64,000 nt of DNA from Liolophura sinensis (GCF_032854445.1 NC_088305.1:26686628-26750627); one strand, 5' to 3'. Positions 1-14,600 are shown, counted from the stretch's first letter. Made by a program: numbers and translations. Notes: generated by a model not told the origin, from the letters alone.

Positions 1-232
1 AGGCTGGTTGCAAAACAGATTTTCCATCTACAATACACAGAAACATATTCCCGAAAAACGGAAGTGATAATAGGATACTGATTCCAGACACCAAAGAATT
101 CCACTTCTCGTATGAACAACATATGCGCAAGACAGAACACGAATCTAGTTCATGTCGTCACGTTGACGCGGAGTGAGCCTATAGAGGTCTAACGGAATCA
201 ATACGGAATAACGAAACATCAATATGAAAAAT

Positions 233-237
<5 letters not shown>

Positions 238-294
<57 letters not shown>
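238..294. repeat. (TA)n microsatellite
   Basis: About 28 uninterrupted TA units. Confidence 0.97.
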
Positions 295-296
<2 letters not shown>

Positions 297-1164
297 TTTA
301 ATTTTGAGACACTTGGATAACACGTGTATCAACTGCGATTTTGATGGTGGTTTTCTCACAAATGACCTTTACAAAAGTGAGCCGTAAACACGAAATATGG
401 TTTTCTTTCAATTCTGATAAAAAAATCCTATGATTCGATATTTTTGTCTTTTAGATGTTTTTTTTTTTTTTGCTAATGTTCTTCAGTGTGACTTGCCATT
501 CTCCAAAAGACCGAATTGCCAGACATTTCTGTCGATACTACGGATCTTTGATTTACAGGGTTATATGACGGAGAATTCAAACAGCATCCAGGGCTGCTGT
601 AAGTTAAGTGTACTTAGAATCACATCTGTGGTAAAACCGTAGCAGACGCAATCACATATGGACCAGGGACGCGATATCACTCGTCAAGAACCAGCCATCT
701 GGGCCCGGTTGATCAAAACTGGTTTATGACTTAATAAATGATTTAACTATTAGGCAAGTCTTTAATTTTGTACTTAGCCTCAAAATAATTGTGTAACAGT
801 ATGGTAAATATGAACTAAAACTGCTGATGTTATACTTTGACTTTGGAGAACTGCACTAGCTGATGAACATGACTAAAATTTTAAATATAATATTTGACTT
901 AATGCCAGTATTAGCTAATACACTTTCGAACAACTGAACGCTGTCGTGAGAAGCAGTACTATAGAGACAGGGAAGCAGTACTAGCTTTCAAGTCTCTGTG
1001 CCAAGGTATTGTCTGTCTACGAATTTTATAGAAATCGGATGAATATCAATAATGTATACCACTAAAACTAAGTGCACAACAGCACTTTTCCATTTTCCGT
1101 TTTCCCTACAATGTCCTAGCCTTTAAAGGTACTAAGCTACTTCAACTTGAGTGGAAGTTTTCGC

Positions 1165-1229
1165 TAAATTTCACAATAAAAACTTTATGGATGTCAAATC
1201 AGGTGCACCTCACTTTATTGTGAAATTTA
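1165..1229. terminator. Palindrome with AATAAA in both arms
   Basis: Left arm 1165-1180 and right arm 1214-1229 are perfect 16-bp reverse complements around a 33-nt spacer. The left arm reads AATAAA on the plus strand, the right arm AATAAA on the minus strand. It could supply the poly(A) signal for the minus-strand transporter, but could equally be the remains of a small inverted-repeat element. Confidence 0.4.
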
Positions 1230-2422
1230 AGAAAAACACGGAACTGTAGCAGGGTAAAACGCCCAATCTTTTGCAGCATTTTGTAAGACTATACTTTATC
1301 AACAAAATCGATGTAATTGTTCTGTTACATTTTGACATAATTAAACAATCAATTATCAGTGCACTTCAACGCACTGTTAAAACTGTCCTAAAAGATACTT
1401 CGGCCCTCCTCACATTTCGTATTTTACAGTGTTCCCATGCAACTGTATGACACGAGCTTTGGTTGTAAAAGTTGGAAAGCTGATACATTGTTTTCGTCGG
1501 TTAGCTTTCATGTGCGGCGAATAAAAACTGTGTTCTCTATAAGCTATGATCGTGTATGTAAATATGATAATGTGTTGGTTATCGAATGGATAAATTCATT
1601 AATATGCTGATCAGTGGAATTGTGCTTCGTTTTTGTGAAAATGTTTGAAATATCACAACCAATATAACAAGTGCCGCACAACCACAATACACAACCACAA
1701 CTACGCGAACCACAACCAACGTGTATAAATACACGTATATGTATATTCATTACACATGAAACTAAATTTGCTAAAAGCAAAGTTATCAAATAGCATGGTG
1801 TGCCAACATTTGTGCATACACATGATAATCATTGGCTTATACATTTACTTTTGACACACATGCGTGTTTCGTTCAAGAGCTGTGTCGAATTCATTCCCTC
1901 TTTAGCCAAGACTAATGCTCAGTAGTAGCATGTGGATATGCACAACATCCGTTTTCTTTTATATAACATAGTAATTTACCATTTCACACAAATCCTGCTT
2001 CGGCTCTAGTATTTGATAGAACCAATTTTATACTTGTGTCTTACATTATATTCTTCTCATCTGCACTGTTCGCTTCGTTCAGGAAGGCTACGCTAATACA
2101 CTTGTCACGTGACTCACGTGATGTCTTTGTGATGTCCTACTGGTGCTAAACTGTTCTGTGAACAACAATTTGTGTCATTATCAGCGTTCGACTGAGTAAT
2201 CTGACCAAGCCGTTTTCGGTCAGTGTTTGTTACAACACTACATCTCAGGACATCGACAATCCCCGGAGCGTAGCCAAAAACACACCTCTGCCAAACGCAT
2301 CCACCATAGCAGCTACCAGGTTATCCTTTGGCGTCAAGGCAGTTAGCTTCCACTTTATCCATTCCGACAGAACCTTTTTCTACTATGCATCCCGGGTCAG
2401 GAAGGTTTCCGAAATGAATTAT

Positions 2423-2615
2423 TCACACAGGTGTGGCGTTAGATGAACCATCAGGATGATTCTGTTTACCTTTCTCCGCCTGTACGCCTGCGCAGAACGA
2501 TGCACGGGGCATGTTATCAGCATTAATCGGTGCCAGCTCTTCCTTGGAAAGATGATGGACGATGCCAGCCCCGAGGCTATCACCGAGCACATTCGTCATA
2601 GTCCGGAAGCGATCC
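2423..2615 (-). CDS. SLC1A3-like: EAAT exon 8 (TM8 substrate arginine, C-terminus, stop)
   Basis: 193 coding nt from acceptor ctattgcag to TGA at 2423-2425. Residues 508-571. Starts with [20 protein letters not shown], whose D509 and R512 mark a glutamate/aspartate carrier. The cytosolic tail ([15 protein letters not shown]...) ends NATPV, a class I PDZ-binding end. A possible internal donor (AAAG/gtaaac, near residue 554) could give an alternative tail, but no downstream coding exon is recognisable to 1. Confidence 0.94.
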
Positions 2616-5600
2616 CTGCAATAGAAACAATCAAAACAATCACGTGATATGCCGATGGAGAATATGCAAGTAATTACCCCTGTGTTGTCACGCCGATCTT
2701 ATTCCACAGCGTCAAAAAAGTAGGATAAAACACCCCTTTGGCAATATTAGCTCACTGTCCCACTTAACAAGCCGTTTCCCCTTCAGTGTGATGGAATGGA
2801 TAGCACCTCACGAAGGGCAATCAGCTGGATAGATTTGGCTTCATAATTACACCTAATTAATGGATAATTATAGGATCACGTCAGCTGACGGGTATTTATT
2901 TTGGATTCAGTGACAGGTATACAAGTGTATTCTTGTATTCACGCCGTAAAAAGAGCAATATTTACTGCAGGCAGTGCCAAACTGGGCTCATATGTCCCAT
3001 TCGGGAGCTCATCTATTTTCTCTCCATATCAACCTACGAATGTATGAATGCTTGGGTATGAAGTCTAACAATTTTTCAGTCATATGACGACAAGGAGTGA
3101 TTAGGTGTGTGTACATATACTGTGTCTTCTTGTGGCAAGGCGAGTAGGTGTCACCACTGAAGTATCATACCGAAGACACCAGACATGACACTACACCCAA
3201 TCACATTATACTGACACCGGGTCAACCGGTCCTGTTTCCTTACTCTAACCTTTCAGTGCTGAGAGAAAAGTAAAGCAGCAACAAGTACCATTTTTAAAGT
3301 CTTTGGTTTGACCTCGGGTCTCCCAACTGCGAGAAAAACCGTCTAAACATCAGGCTACCAAAGCGGTCGTAGGGGCACGAGGCCACATGTGTACAAATGG
3401 GGTAGTGTGACATGTTTCTTGAAGATAAGAAAATTACCTATTGTGAAATAAAACCTGTCATCACAACTAAAACTGTGGATGATTAACGCTCTGTATGTTT
3501 TGGTTCGCCATACAAGACTGCAACCCGATTGGTGTTTCGATAGGAGTTTTTGAAAGCTGTAAGTCTTAATCATCGCTCTTGTCTAAGGCAATCAGCAGCC
3601 GTTTGTGAACATTACATGTAAAATAGGAAGCAGTTCTCATTGGTTGTTTATGAATGTGAGTACTTACAGGAACCAATCGACAACAAGAATCAGCGTCATG
3701 TCCTCTGTTGGCAATCCGACAGCCGAGAGCACGATCACCATGGTAACAAGCCCCGCCTGCGGCACGCCAGCAGCGCCTATTGAAGCAGCAGTCGCCGTGA
3801 TACTACAACAAAGAGCATCATGTAAAACATAATTACTTTTTAGGTAATTAATATTTCTTGACAGACGTATTAATTACAACATCTCATAAATTCTTTACCG
3901 CAAGGACGTACACGTTGCACTTGCTGCTTACCAGTACGACAAAGTACCAGTATTCCGTAACGACAATGTTGTTCAGTACAACTTTATTCAGCTCAAATAG
4001 AAGTAAACTGGTATAAATATAATATAAAAAGTTTAGGGCATGGGAGTTAAACCAGAGTAGTGCCGACAATATTATAGTTAATTGCAAAACATTAGACGCC
4101 GTTGACCTAGAACAACGCTGAGCACTGTACTGCCATCACATTTAAAATGCAAATTAAAACTAGTACAGACAGGCTGGAATGAAAGTTCAAACATTAACAA
4201 TTAAACCAAAAATCCAGGTGCATATATCGCCCTTTCACAGCGTACGTAATCTTCTTCTACAGCTTGTTATGAGGGCACATTCATTCAATTATGTATGTGC
4301 ATTTTTTCTCCATAAATAGGTGTTGCATATCTACAAAGGTTTTTCCCGAGACACAGTTTTCGCGTTTCACAGAACAATGTGCTTGAGCTATTTTAAAATG
4401 CGCGCTTGCGATGGAAGACACCATAAAGGATTTGATGGAAGTCCTCTTGGAAATGTACTAGTGTATATCTGATTGTACTGTTGTTACAGCAATGTGTAAC
4501 TGAAGACGTTCTGTTTCTTATATGCAGCTAACTACTCACAACACTTTCCTTGATATTTTTGAAAGAAAAGGACTGCCATGATAGTATATAAACTCATGCC
4601 AGAGTACACTTACAAAACTTTAACAAAACACCAACCGAGTAAATAGGAAAATAAACCTTAACATATGTACATCTGATTCAGTGCTCACATATCCAATAAT
4701 TCAAACTATCAATATACACTCACAAAATCTTATATTTTTCACTTAGTGAAAACGGATCTTTTTCTAAGAATTTTTAAGCTTGTACCATTTTTTAAGTTTT
4801 ATACCAGTGTGTTATATTTAATTCGCCACCTTATTACAAGCTTCCATCTTGTTCTTGCTATTTTTGGTTCGTTTCCCTTCGCTAGAAGCCATTTGTATTC
4901 CTAAAGAGAATTGCCGTTCCGTGACTAGAACATTCCAAAACGGAAACCTGTCGGCCGGGTTTACATTCAAAGGGACACACTTTGATTGCCTTTCCTCAGG
5001 GACGGACTGGGCACTCACCCAGAAAGCTGCATATTGAATTGCTTCGCTGGCGTCCTGAAATGGAGTCACTCAAACCCTGGTTGCCGCCAAGAAGATTCCC
5101 AGCATGGGGTCTTGGCCAGATTCAAACTCAACTCCGTGCGCGTTAGATATCGTGTTGATGCAATAATCGACTGTAGAGATGCCCGAATGGCAAAAGCAGT
5201 CCGAGAAGGCAAGAAGATGAATTGCCAGGTTTCCTGACTGTCCTTGTATTTGCTTGGATAAAGAGGCAATCTTCAGTAACCGCTTAACAACGGCGAGGCC
5301 AATAGAAAATCATGGCTTTTGAATGCCAACCGTCCCTCAACGCCCGATGTTATCAGGACTTGCCAGGGCGATTCAGCGTTTCCAGAACGGTTAAATTACA
5401 AACCATCATTGATCCCAACAATCACACCAAAGTGCTTTTTTATTTCACACGGGGAATATCACATCTGCTCGCAAAGAATACTCCAACGGTACGGTATTCA
5501 CACACGTAGGAATTATTATTCACTCACAGAGGAGAGGTATCTACCACATACCGCGGTCATAAGTGAGATATTCTTCAGTATGAGTAAAATATCAAATAAA

Positions 5601-8600
5601 TACATAAATAAACCAATCAAATATTTCTGAAAAATAAATATAAAAAACCCTTTATCTTTTGAGCGCTATATCGCCAATTGTGTGCTGTCCAAAATGGCTG
5701 ACAATATTGCGTTTCTTGCAATGTTGTAAAGGTCAAGTGTTTCGAGTAAAAACTCCATGGACGGGATTGAACCTATACCTCGTGTGCCCCGTTTTAAAGA
5801 TACGCGCACTTTACTTATTGAGCAACATCTCCCTTGGAAGAATCATTAAATACATTCGCTGAACACTAGACTCGGGTATAATTTCAACTCATTCTCTCTC
5901 AGTGACACAATCTGTATTCTAGAAGAGATCAGCGGCGGCTTCTTTTTGACCAGATGGTGTAATAGTTCTTCCGATCGATAAGGTCATAAGTTGGAATCCA
6001 GCCCTCGCCGCCTCTGCTGTGGCTTTCAGAGAGTATGTTTTCACAAGGTACCTGACATGTTGCTATATTTTTCCCCACACATCAATTTGACAAATGCGTC
6101 TGCTACGTCAAAATTACCGCGTAAACTATGAATAAAAAGCCGATCTTCTAAATGCATCTTCTTGAAATCGAAACCGTCGAGCAGAAATACCTTGGAAAAG
6201 TGTAGCTTCGATGGTATTATGTCCGAGTGATAATTCATTATTGAAGCACTGCGTTTTCTTGATTTTTGTCACGAATTTCTTATAAGATCAGTTATACCGT
6301 TAAAGCGCCAAAGGCTTGCACTGGCGCCACCAATGTGCAGAAAGTATTGGCAGGAATAAAACCTGGCACTGCAAGAAGCTCTTGATGGCTCAGAGTCGAG
6401 AAATAATGACTTCCATTGTAATTATGAACCACCAAAAATTAACTCCAAAACTATAGATTTGACAAACCGAGCAGGTACATATAGGTCTTTATAAATTATA
6501 AAGTTCTGGGTTAAACAAGCTGGGTTTGAAGGCAAGGTAATATCACATAATATCACAGAGGGTAAAACCAAAGCAACGACAACAATTTTGATAGCTGTCT
6601 TTTCTCCATTTACCTCAGTAACCTAACTTCATATTTTCAATTCAGTTCTACTTGAGGCGATAAAAATACTTTTGACAGTTGACCAAACCATCTTTGTCAT
6701 CTCCTATAAAGGCATGAGTCAGAAGAAAAGAAAGCATAAAGACTTCCTTTACAGTCTTTGACGTACGAGCAAGGCCTAAAACTCAGAAAGGCAGTGGCCA
6801 GGAAAAGGTTTATAATCAATATCATAATGGCATTTCTCCGAGTGACATTTCGTCATATTCGATCTGACATAACTGGAATGTTATTGGTCAGGTTGAACAA
6901 AGGCATCGTTGAGTCTAAATAGAAAAAAAACCTATATGAAGACAGAGCTGTTTTAATCCTATGGAATATTTTCTCAGACTGGAAACAATTCTCAGCAACC
7001 GTGTCACTGGTATCGATGAACTTAAAATCTTGTCATACTGTAACTGTCAAATTAAACATATTAAAGATTACGATCATATATTTGATATGATCGTAATCAG
7101 TCTAGAGGGCGATGACTAGCGCCTTTGACATACAGTTTTGACTAATAGAGCCACCGAGATCATATGACAATTCTTGCCAAAGCATCTCTCCATATCAAGA
7201 TTCTGTTTTCCATTTTAACTTGTGTGGGTAATACCACCACAGGGATACGATTCTTAAAATGTGACAATGTCTTGACGCATTCGGTTCCTGGAGCTTGTAT
7301 ACAGAACAAAAGCATGTTCTTAGCTGGCATGTACAATAGCATCAACCCAAAAGTTCAAACCCAGGAAATGCTAAATCTGCTCCAGCATAACGTCATTGGA
7401 TTTATCAGCACCTGAATAGCAATGTTTTCCCTGTGTTCTGTCCAGTTTGTAAAATCTTTGAGCTTGATCATGAAAGGCAAATATTCTGGAGGACGGAGCA
7501 AAGCAATAATGATTTATTTACTTAACTGTTGCTTAACGTCACAGTCAAGAAGTTTTCAATTATAAGAATTATCAGTTTTATGGATGGGGGAAACCTCCAA
7601 CCTTTGGCAAGATACTAACGTACATTCCCACATGTGAGGTAAAGAAACGCACACAAGATTTTGTGGAAGACACGTGCTCCTCGTGGAACGTTAGACGACG
7701 TGTACGACCACACAATCATGGTCGACGGCTGTTTATGACGAAGGTTCCGAAAGCAATGAGAGCTGGAAATCCTGCAAATTCCTCGTCTTAGCAAAACATA
7801 AATATAATAATATATAAATACACGAATATTATTCATCCGTTCAAGATAAAACCAGACAAATGACGTATACATTATTTAGGTAATCGGTAAAGAAATATAC
7901 AGAAATATGTAATCTAACTTAACACTCACCTAATAGTTACGACTTCACCAAAACCCATCGCCATGCCGTTGACTTGCGCAATAAATAAGGCTGCCACTGC
8001 TTCGTATAATGCTGTACCATCCATGTTTATGGTCGCTCCTACGGGGATGACAAATGAGCTGACACGGGGATCTATCCCATTATTAACCTCCAAACAATGA
8101 AGAGTTATCGGAAGTGTTGCCGAACTGAAAAGGGAAACGAAAAGAGAAATACATTTACTTCGTTTTGTTTACAAAGAGATTAATTGTACGGATAATCTTA
8201 CACAAGCTCCTATGTGTAGGATTGAAAGTACCTCGAAACTAATTTATCGGTCACGATTGAGTACGAGGATGAAACACATTTTATACATTCCTCAAGACGT
8301 CCTAATCATTGAAAGCCAATTCTTAAGTCCCCAACCCATGCACTATCCCACTTGAGCAGGGCCTAATTCACGCTAATTATGAGTTTTATCAGCCATGTCG
8401 CCTACGAGGAAACATTTTTTACCAAAAGATACCTCGGGATAGGCTAATTATAAAATGGTCATTCTTAAAGCCATTTAAGAACTGGTCAAACATCAATATT
8501 TGGGTTGAATGACCCTAAGATAAGGGTATCGGCCACGATTGGATTATCAGTTTTTGACAAATCGGAGTTTATGAATCAGTGATAATCAAATGACGCGTAC

Positions 8601-11600
8601 GGTTCGTCTCAAATGTTGTATGCTCTAGACCAGCGTGTGGTAAGGCACAGACAAAGGTTAACTGCTAAGTGCTGACAAGTATCAGGTGATCTAAACTGTA
8701 TAACGGCTCATTAGGTCATATCGGCGCCATTTGTTTTGTTTTACGAACCGTTCGTGAGTAAGGGGTCTTATAACAAGTCATAAGTGGGAACCCAAGTCAG
8801 GTCAAATCTGTATAGTCTTATATCTTACCTTGATGATGTGCCAAAGGCGGTGGCCAAAGCTTGCAGAATGCCCAGAACAAATTTGTACGGGTTTTTCCGG
8901 GTACACAGAAAATAGATAGAGGGCAGAATAATGGAGCCGTGAATGGCCAGTCCGCATATCACGGTGGAGAAGTACAGGCCGACTTTCCCAAGAAGGACAC
9001 CGAAATCCTCCATGCTCACAATTTTCCCAGCAATGAGGAAGGCAATTCCTACTGGAGAATACCTGCAAAAGTGATAACAAAAAGATTCTGCATATTCTAT
9101 TTATATTCCTTTCCAAAAAATTAAGGGATATTCTATGCATAAGATCCTCACCTAATTAATAGTTGATACATATAATTAGAAAAACTAAGAGACTAAGAGA
9201 GACATTTGATAAATGAAATTTCAAGGTATTGTTGTGTTTAGCCCGTTATCGTGTGATATATTTTATTTATTTGGTGTTTTACGCCATACTCAAGAATACG
9301 CTGGATGCCGTGGTTAAATATTCTTCAGTGCGGTGTAAAGCACCAATCGAATAAATAAAATAAATACACAATGGCAGTCAGGTCTCTGGGATACGTAAGA
9401 TATTGTAAACCGACGAGTATGGTTGTAAGGAAAATGAAGAAAAAGATGACAATTTTTTTTTCATTTTTGAGGAATATTTTATATTTCTTAATAACCGCTC
9501 TATTTTAATGGGCAGAACGATTTAGAAATGACATCATCGATGAGCGTACTGGGAACTCAAGAGCAGCTTATCCTCCTCATTTCGGGCTCCCCCCAGAAAG
9601 TTGTTTTGACAGCTATCATCACTGACCTGACCGCAGCAGGCTGCTTGATTTCCGGACTGACAGCTGAGGCCTTAGGAAAACTCTAGTTTAAAGCCACTTT
9701 ACGACTCAAAAAAAGCTGAGAAGGTTTTTTGTACTTCTGTATATTGCCTCACATCACGTGCTCGTTTCATGTATTCTTTAATGAAACAAGATAGATCAAT
9801 ACGGAAACCATCAGACTTTGCGTTTTAAAATTATTTATATTAAATTGTTATAATTTTGTTATTATATTTTTTATCTATTATTTTATTTTTATTATGTTTT
9901 TGTAAACTTTCAATGCTAAAGTTCATACGTTAAACCAAAAATAATTTAAAAAAGTAAAAACATATTAAAACCGACGTTAAATAAATTATCTCTTATTTTA
10001 TCTTTCGTTCCTGACAAAAAGTGAATCTGCAACTAAGCCGGATTTGAACAGCCGACCTAGGAAGTCACAGACAAGGGTTTTTAAATGAGATACTTGTAGC
10101 CTGGATAAAATAGCTAGGGACTGCCTAATACATTAAAAAAAATATCATCCACCAATCCCTGTTGCTCAGAAAGTCTGTTGTTTGAGTGATGCTAGAACGT
10201 ATCCTATTATTCAAACATTAAACAATTGTTATATTCAATCAAATATGCTGTAGGTCTAATACAGCCTTTATGTTGAATTAGCGCAATATGAGCGCCATAT
10301 TTGATAATAATTTATAATAATAATATTAATTATATTTATAATAATCTGCTACAATAACAAAATACAATCTAGCACCACTCGAACAACAGACAGATTTTTT
10401 TGATAGTAGGTACAAACAAGTAGTGAAATGATTGATTTCCCGCTTTCCTGAATGAACGTACCAGATGAAGATGACGAAAAGTTTCATTGTGGCTTCGGAG
10501 AGAGCTATACAGAAGTCCAAGATTGGCTTTCCTTTCTCTTCCATCCGGCCGATGATGATTCCCATGAAGATGGAGAAAACCACGAGGCCAAGGACATTTG
10601 TACTTCCGGTGTGATCCGGGTAGGGTACCAGTTCCTGTTTTTCTGGAATAGATACGTTACATTGTCTGATTCCAATGCAGATTTATTGATATTTTAACTG
10701 ATGTGATTCACTCAATAACTGATTGATTAGCGGAAATATAAAAGATATTTCACCCCTGTACAACTTATGGTAAGTATCTTTACCTCGTCTTAAATTAACG
10801 TAAGAGCAGGACTGTGTATCCTGGTAGAAGATACCTTTTACTATGCAATGGCAACTGGGGTCCAAGATGAGCTGACCATTGTTCTCCGATAATATGTGAG
10901 TACTACGTCACCAGTTTGCCCACAAAACGTCATCGTAAGCGTACAAATGGACAATATACTACACAATCTCATAGCGAGGCGGGAATGGTTTCAATTACTG
11001 TACCAGCAAATATATTAAGCCCTTTTGAATTAATCTGCATATACCGGCATCTGCTTTGTTCATGTTTTTGTTTACATAAATGATTATGGTCTCTTAATCT
11101 ATTAAAAATATTTTAATTGAAGCGCTGGTTGGTGTGCATTGCCCCGTTGGAGCGGAAAACGCCGTTACAAATCAACACCACCACCTCCCCCCCCCTCAAA
11201 AACACCATCCACTTTTTGCTTTCCGATTCTGATTCATGTATATAAAGCAGTTAATCGAAAATAAAAATTCCCAAAGTTTCCATATATATCTAAAGCACAC
11301 AGATTTTGCTGATAGATCCATGTATCGTTCACAGTGTGCTGTATCATATATTCTGAATAGAGACCTCCGTGGCTTAGTGGTTCGAGCGCTACCACCACAC
11401 AATGGCTCAGGAGCCTCTTACCGATAAGGCCGCTGTGAGTTCAAGTTCAGCTCATGCTGGTTTCCCCTCCGGTCGTACGTGGGATGGTCTGCTAACAACC
11501 TGCGGATGGTCGCCACCATAATGCCGACCACCATCGTATTAGTGAAACATTCTTGAGTACGGCGTAAAACACCAATGGAATAAATTGTTCTCTATAGGTA

Positions 11601-14600
11601 CACGCACGCGCCACACTTTTTGTTTTGCGATTCTGATTCAGTAATACAAAGCAGTTTTATCGAAAATAAAATCCCAAGCCTTCTATATATTACCAAAGCA
11701 CACGGATTTTGTTGATAGATTTATCTATCATTCACAGTGTGATATGGCATGTATCCTAAGTAAAGGCCTCCGTGGCCGAGTGCTTATTGTCGTTAATTGT
11801 CTCGGTAGTTACTAAAACAGGCCACCGTTACATTAACGTCAGAAGCAATAAGGCTTTCTTTAGTTCTACTCTTTATAAACGTTACCACTCATGGGATGGT
11901 ACATTATTTATTGAATTACTTGAATATCTCATTAATAACATCTATGTGAAATTTGGAGATACCATTTACCAACAGTGCATAGGTATTCCAGTGGGTACCA
12001 GTTGTGCGCCTCTTTTGGCAGACCTATACCTGTTTTCATATGAATATGACTATATGCAGAAATTACTTAAAAGTAATATCTTTAAAGCTCGATCCTTTTC
12101 ATTTACCAAGCGGTATATTGATGATCTACTGGCGTTAAATAACCCCCATATTGCTGAAGCGATGAAGGAAATCTACTCGCCTTCATTGGATTTAAAGTAG
12201 ACAACAGATAGTCCTGATGGTACATCTTATTTGGATCTATATATGTACAAAGACGAACAAGGTCTCCTTACACGCCACCTTTACGACAAAAGGGATAATT
12301 TCAATTTTGATATTGTAAATTATCCTTATTTAGATAGCAATATACCAAAGGCGTATGGCATATGGTGTATACATATCTCGCCTTGTAGCATTTGTCAGAT
12401 ATTGCGTTAATTGTGATGATTTGCGTCACAAGTTGCTAGTTCAAAAACTAGTTTGTCAAAAATACTCCATCAAACGCCTTCATCCTAAGTTTCTCAAATT
12501 TTACAATGAGTATAACACTGTCGTTAGCAGGTATGGACAGAGCGTTCAGAAACTCTGGCGATCTGCATTGTGATCAACCACATAGACGGCGCTGTTATCC
12601 TTATGTACATATCTATCACGTACATGATATTAAACAACATAGATGGCGCTGGTATGTCTATCTTGTATGTCATGTGTAACATCATAGATGGCGCCTCTTG
12701 TGGCATGAGATCTTTACATATTAACGGGAAAGACGTAATCGTCCGTTACTTTTAAATCACAGTCTGATCGGTTAGGGTCTGTAACGCTCGTCATTTTCAA
12801 ACTGTATCTAATACTGCTTAACCTGGGGCTAGGGGCCGTAAAGGTAGTCATGGTCGTTACATCAGCATGATGCCTTTGTGAACAGTTGCAATTAAAGCGC
12901 GACTGAGATACTTGATTAATTATTTGACCTGGAACTCATTCACGGCCTACGAATTTGAACTTATGGATATGGAATTTATGCCTGGAATATTCATTGTCTG
13001 CCCGGCATCACTGAAAAATGATGACCGCTTCTCTCTTGTGTGTTACCCGCTTTATTTCTTATTTGTATAATTTCTTATATACCCTTGTCTTTGGGAGATA
13101 GTGTTAAACGTTGTTTTGGAAATGGATCTTGCGATTATCGACTTGGAACGCCTTTTACGGACTACGAATGGTATATGAATGTCGGACTTGACGCTTATAT
13201 TTAGCGATGCTACTGCAGCGCAGTGGCCCAGAAGCGTCTTACTAATGCGGCCGCTGTGAGTTCAAGTTCGGCTCATGCTGGTTTTCTCTCCGATCGTGCA
13301 TGTGGAGGTCCGCCAACAGCCTGCGGGTGGTTGTGGGCTCCCCATGTGCTGTATTCGATTTTCTCCCAGTATAATGCTGACCGTCGTCGTATTAGTCAAA
13401 CATTCTTGAGTAGGGCGTACACACCAGTAAAATAAAATAAAACAAACCGGAATGACTCCGTAAAATCCAAAAGAGGAACAACAGTCTTTTTCCAAAACAT
13501 TTGTCTATACACTACATGTATCTATTGCTCTTTTTGGTGCTATTAGTGAAAGTATCATTACAGCAACATCGTGTCGACCATAACTCTGATGTCGTGATAT
13601 GAAACACAACACTTTTTGAGCTAAAGGAAATTCACTCCAGCTTTTGCCCGCATAAGCATTGCAAAGATGCTCCCGTTGCTACAAGTGGTCACACGGTGTA
13701 TATCTTTGTATGGGAATGGTATAGAGCCAACAGCGTCGTCTCACTGAAAAACAGCATGAAATGGGACACGGCTAAACAAAAACTAAAGCGCAAATTCTGT
13801 TATATTCGTGCGTTCTTTGTGGTAGTAACTGAATATGCCAAAGAAAAGCTGGACGTACTATTAAGCAGGGCATCTCTGATGGATTTATTTTCTCACGAAC
13901 AGAGGGTTCTTTGATTTTTGCCGAAGAAGATAAGGTAACTTTTGATTTTCCTTCCATCGCACTTGCTTGAGAGCAAGCCAGGGTGGGTTTTCGAGTCTTA
14001 AAATGAGGACGAAATCTAATCAACCCTCTAATTATGAGGCCCGATAGAGTTACGTAAAGTGCGCGTGTCTCTTTGAAAAAAATATTGTGGCTTAGGCATA
14101 CGTTCTCATTGTAATTACACCTAATACCAACTATTATTAATGCCACGTGATGGCGTCTCGTGCCGATGTTCAGTTAGGTACAGAAAGGCAATGAGAGTTA
14201 TGGATCCGAACCTTGCATTATCGCTGGAGTGATTTCAGCCAACTTGGCAATGTCTGTGGCAATCGCAATGAGAGATATGCAGCATCGCCGTCAATTTCAA
14301 AAGTTAATTAAATCGGGTCTTTATCTCGACTGGTTGCTTTCTGGCTAGTGGAAGATGGTTCGACGTTCGGTCACGTGACACGGTATGTTTCCGGTAATTG
14401 CGTATTGATCAGGGGTTTCCCTTTCCGCACCATTATGAGTTAGATTACAGATCTGCAAGGCTCAACAAAACGCATCCACAGCCAGGTTGAGGAATCGCCG
14501 CTGCTCTCTATGCTAGGGCATTTTTATTGGGTGTCTCCTCAAGAACCTTCATCAACTAGCCGAGCTATATCGACAAATGCTCCTTTTGGCAGAGACACTG

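Larger units (their letters stand above)
1..2422 (-). other. 3' UTR and 3' flank of the EAAT gene
   Basis: AT-rich sequence after the stop codon. No other gene is recognisable. Nearest minus-strand AATAAA is at 1214-1219, about 1.2 kb past the stop, inside a perfect palindrome. A (TA)n run sits at 238-294 and poly-T tracts near 459-470. The true 3' end cannot be fixed from sequence alone. Confidence 0.5.
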
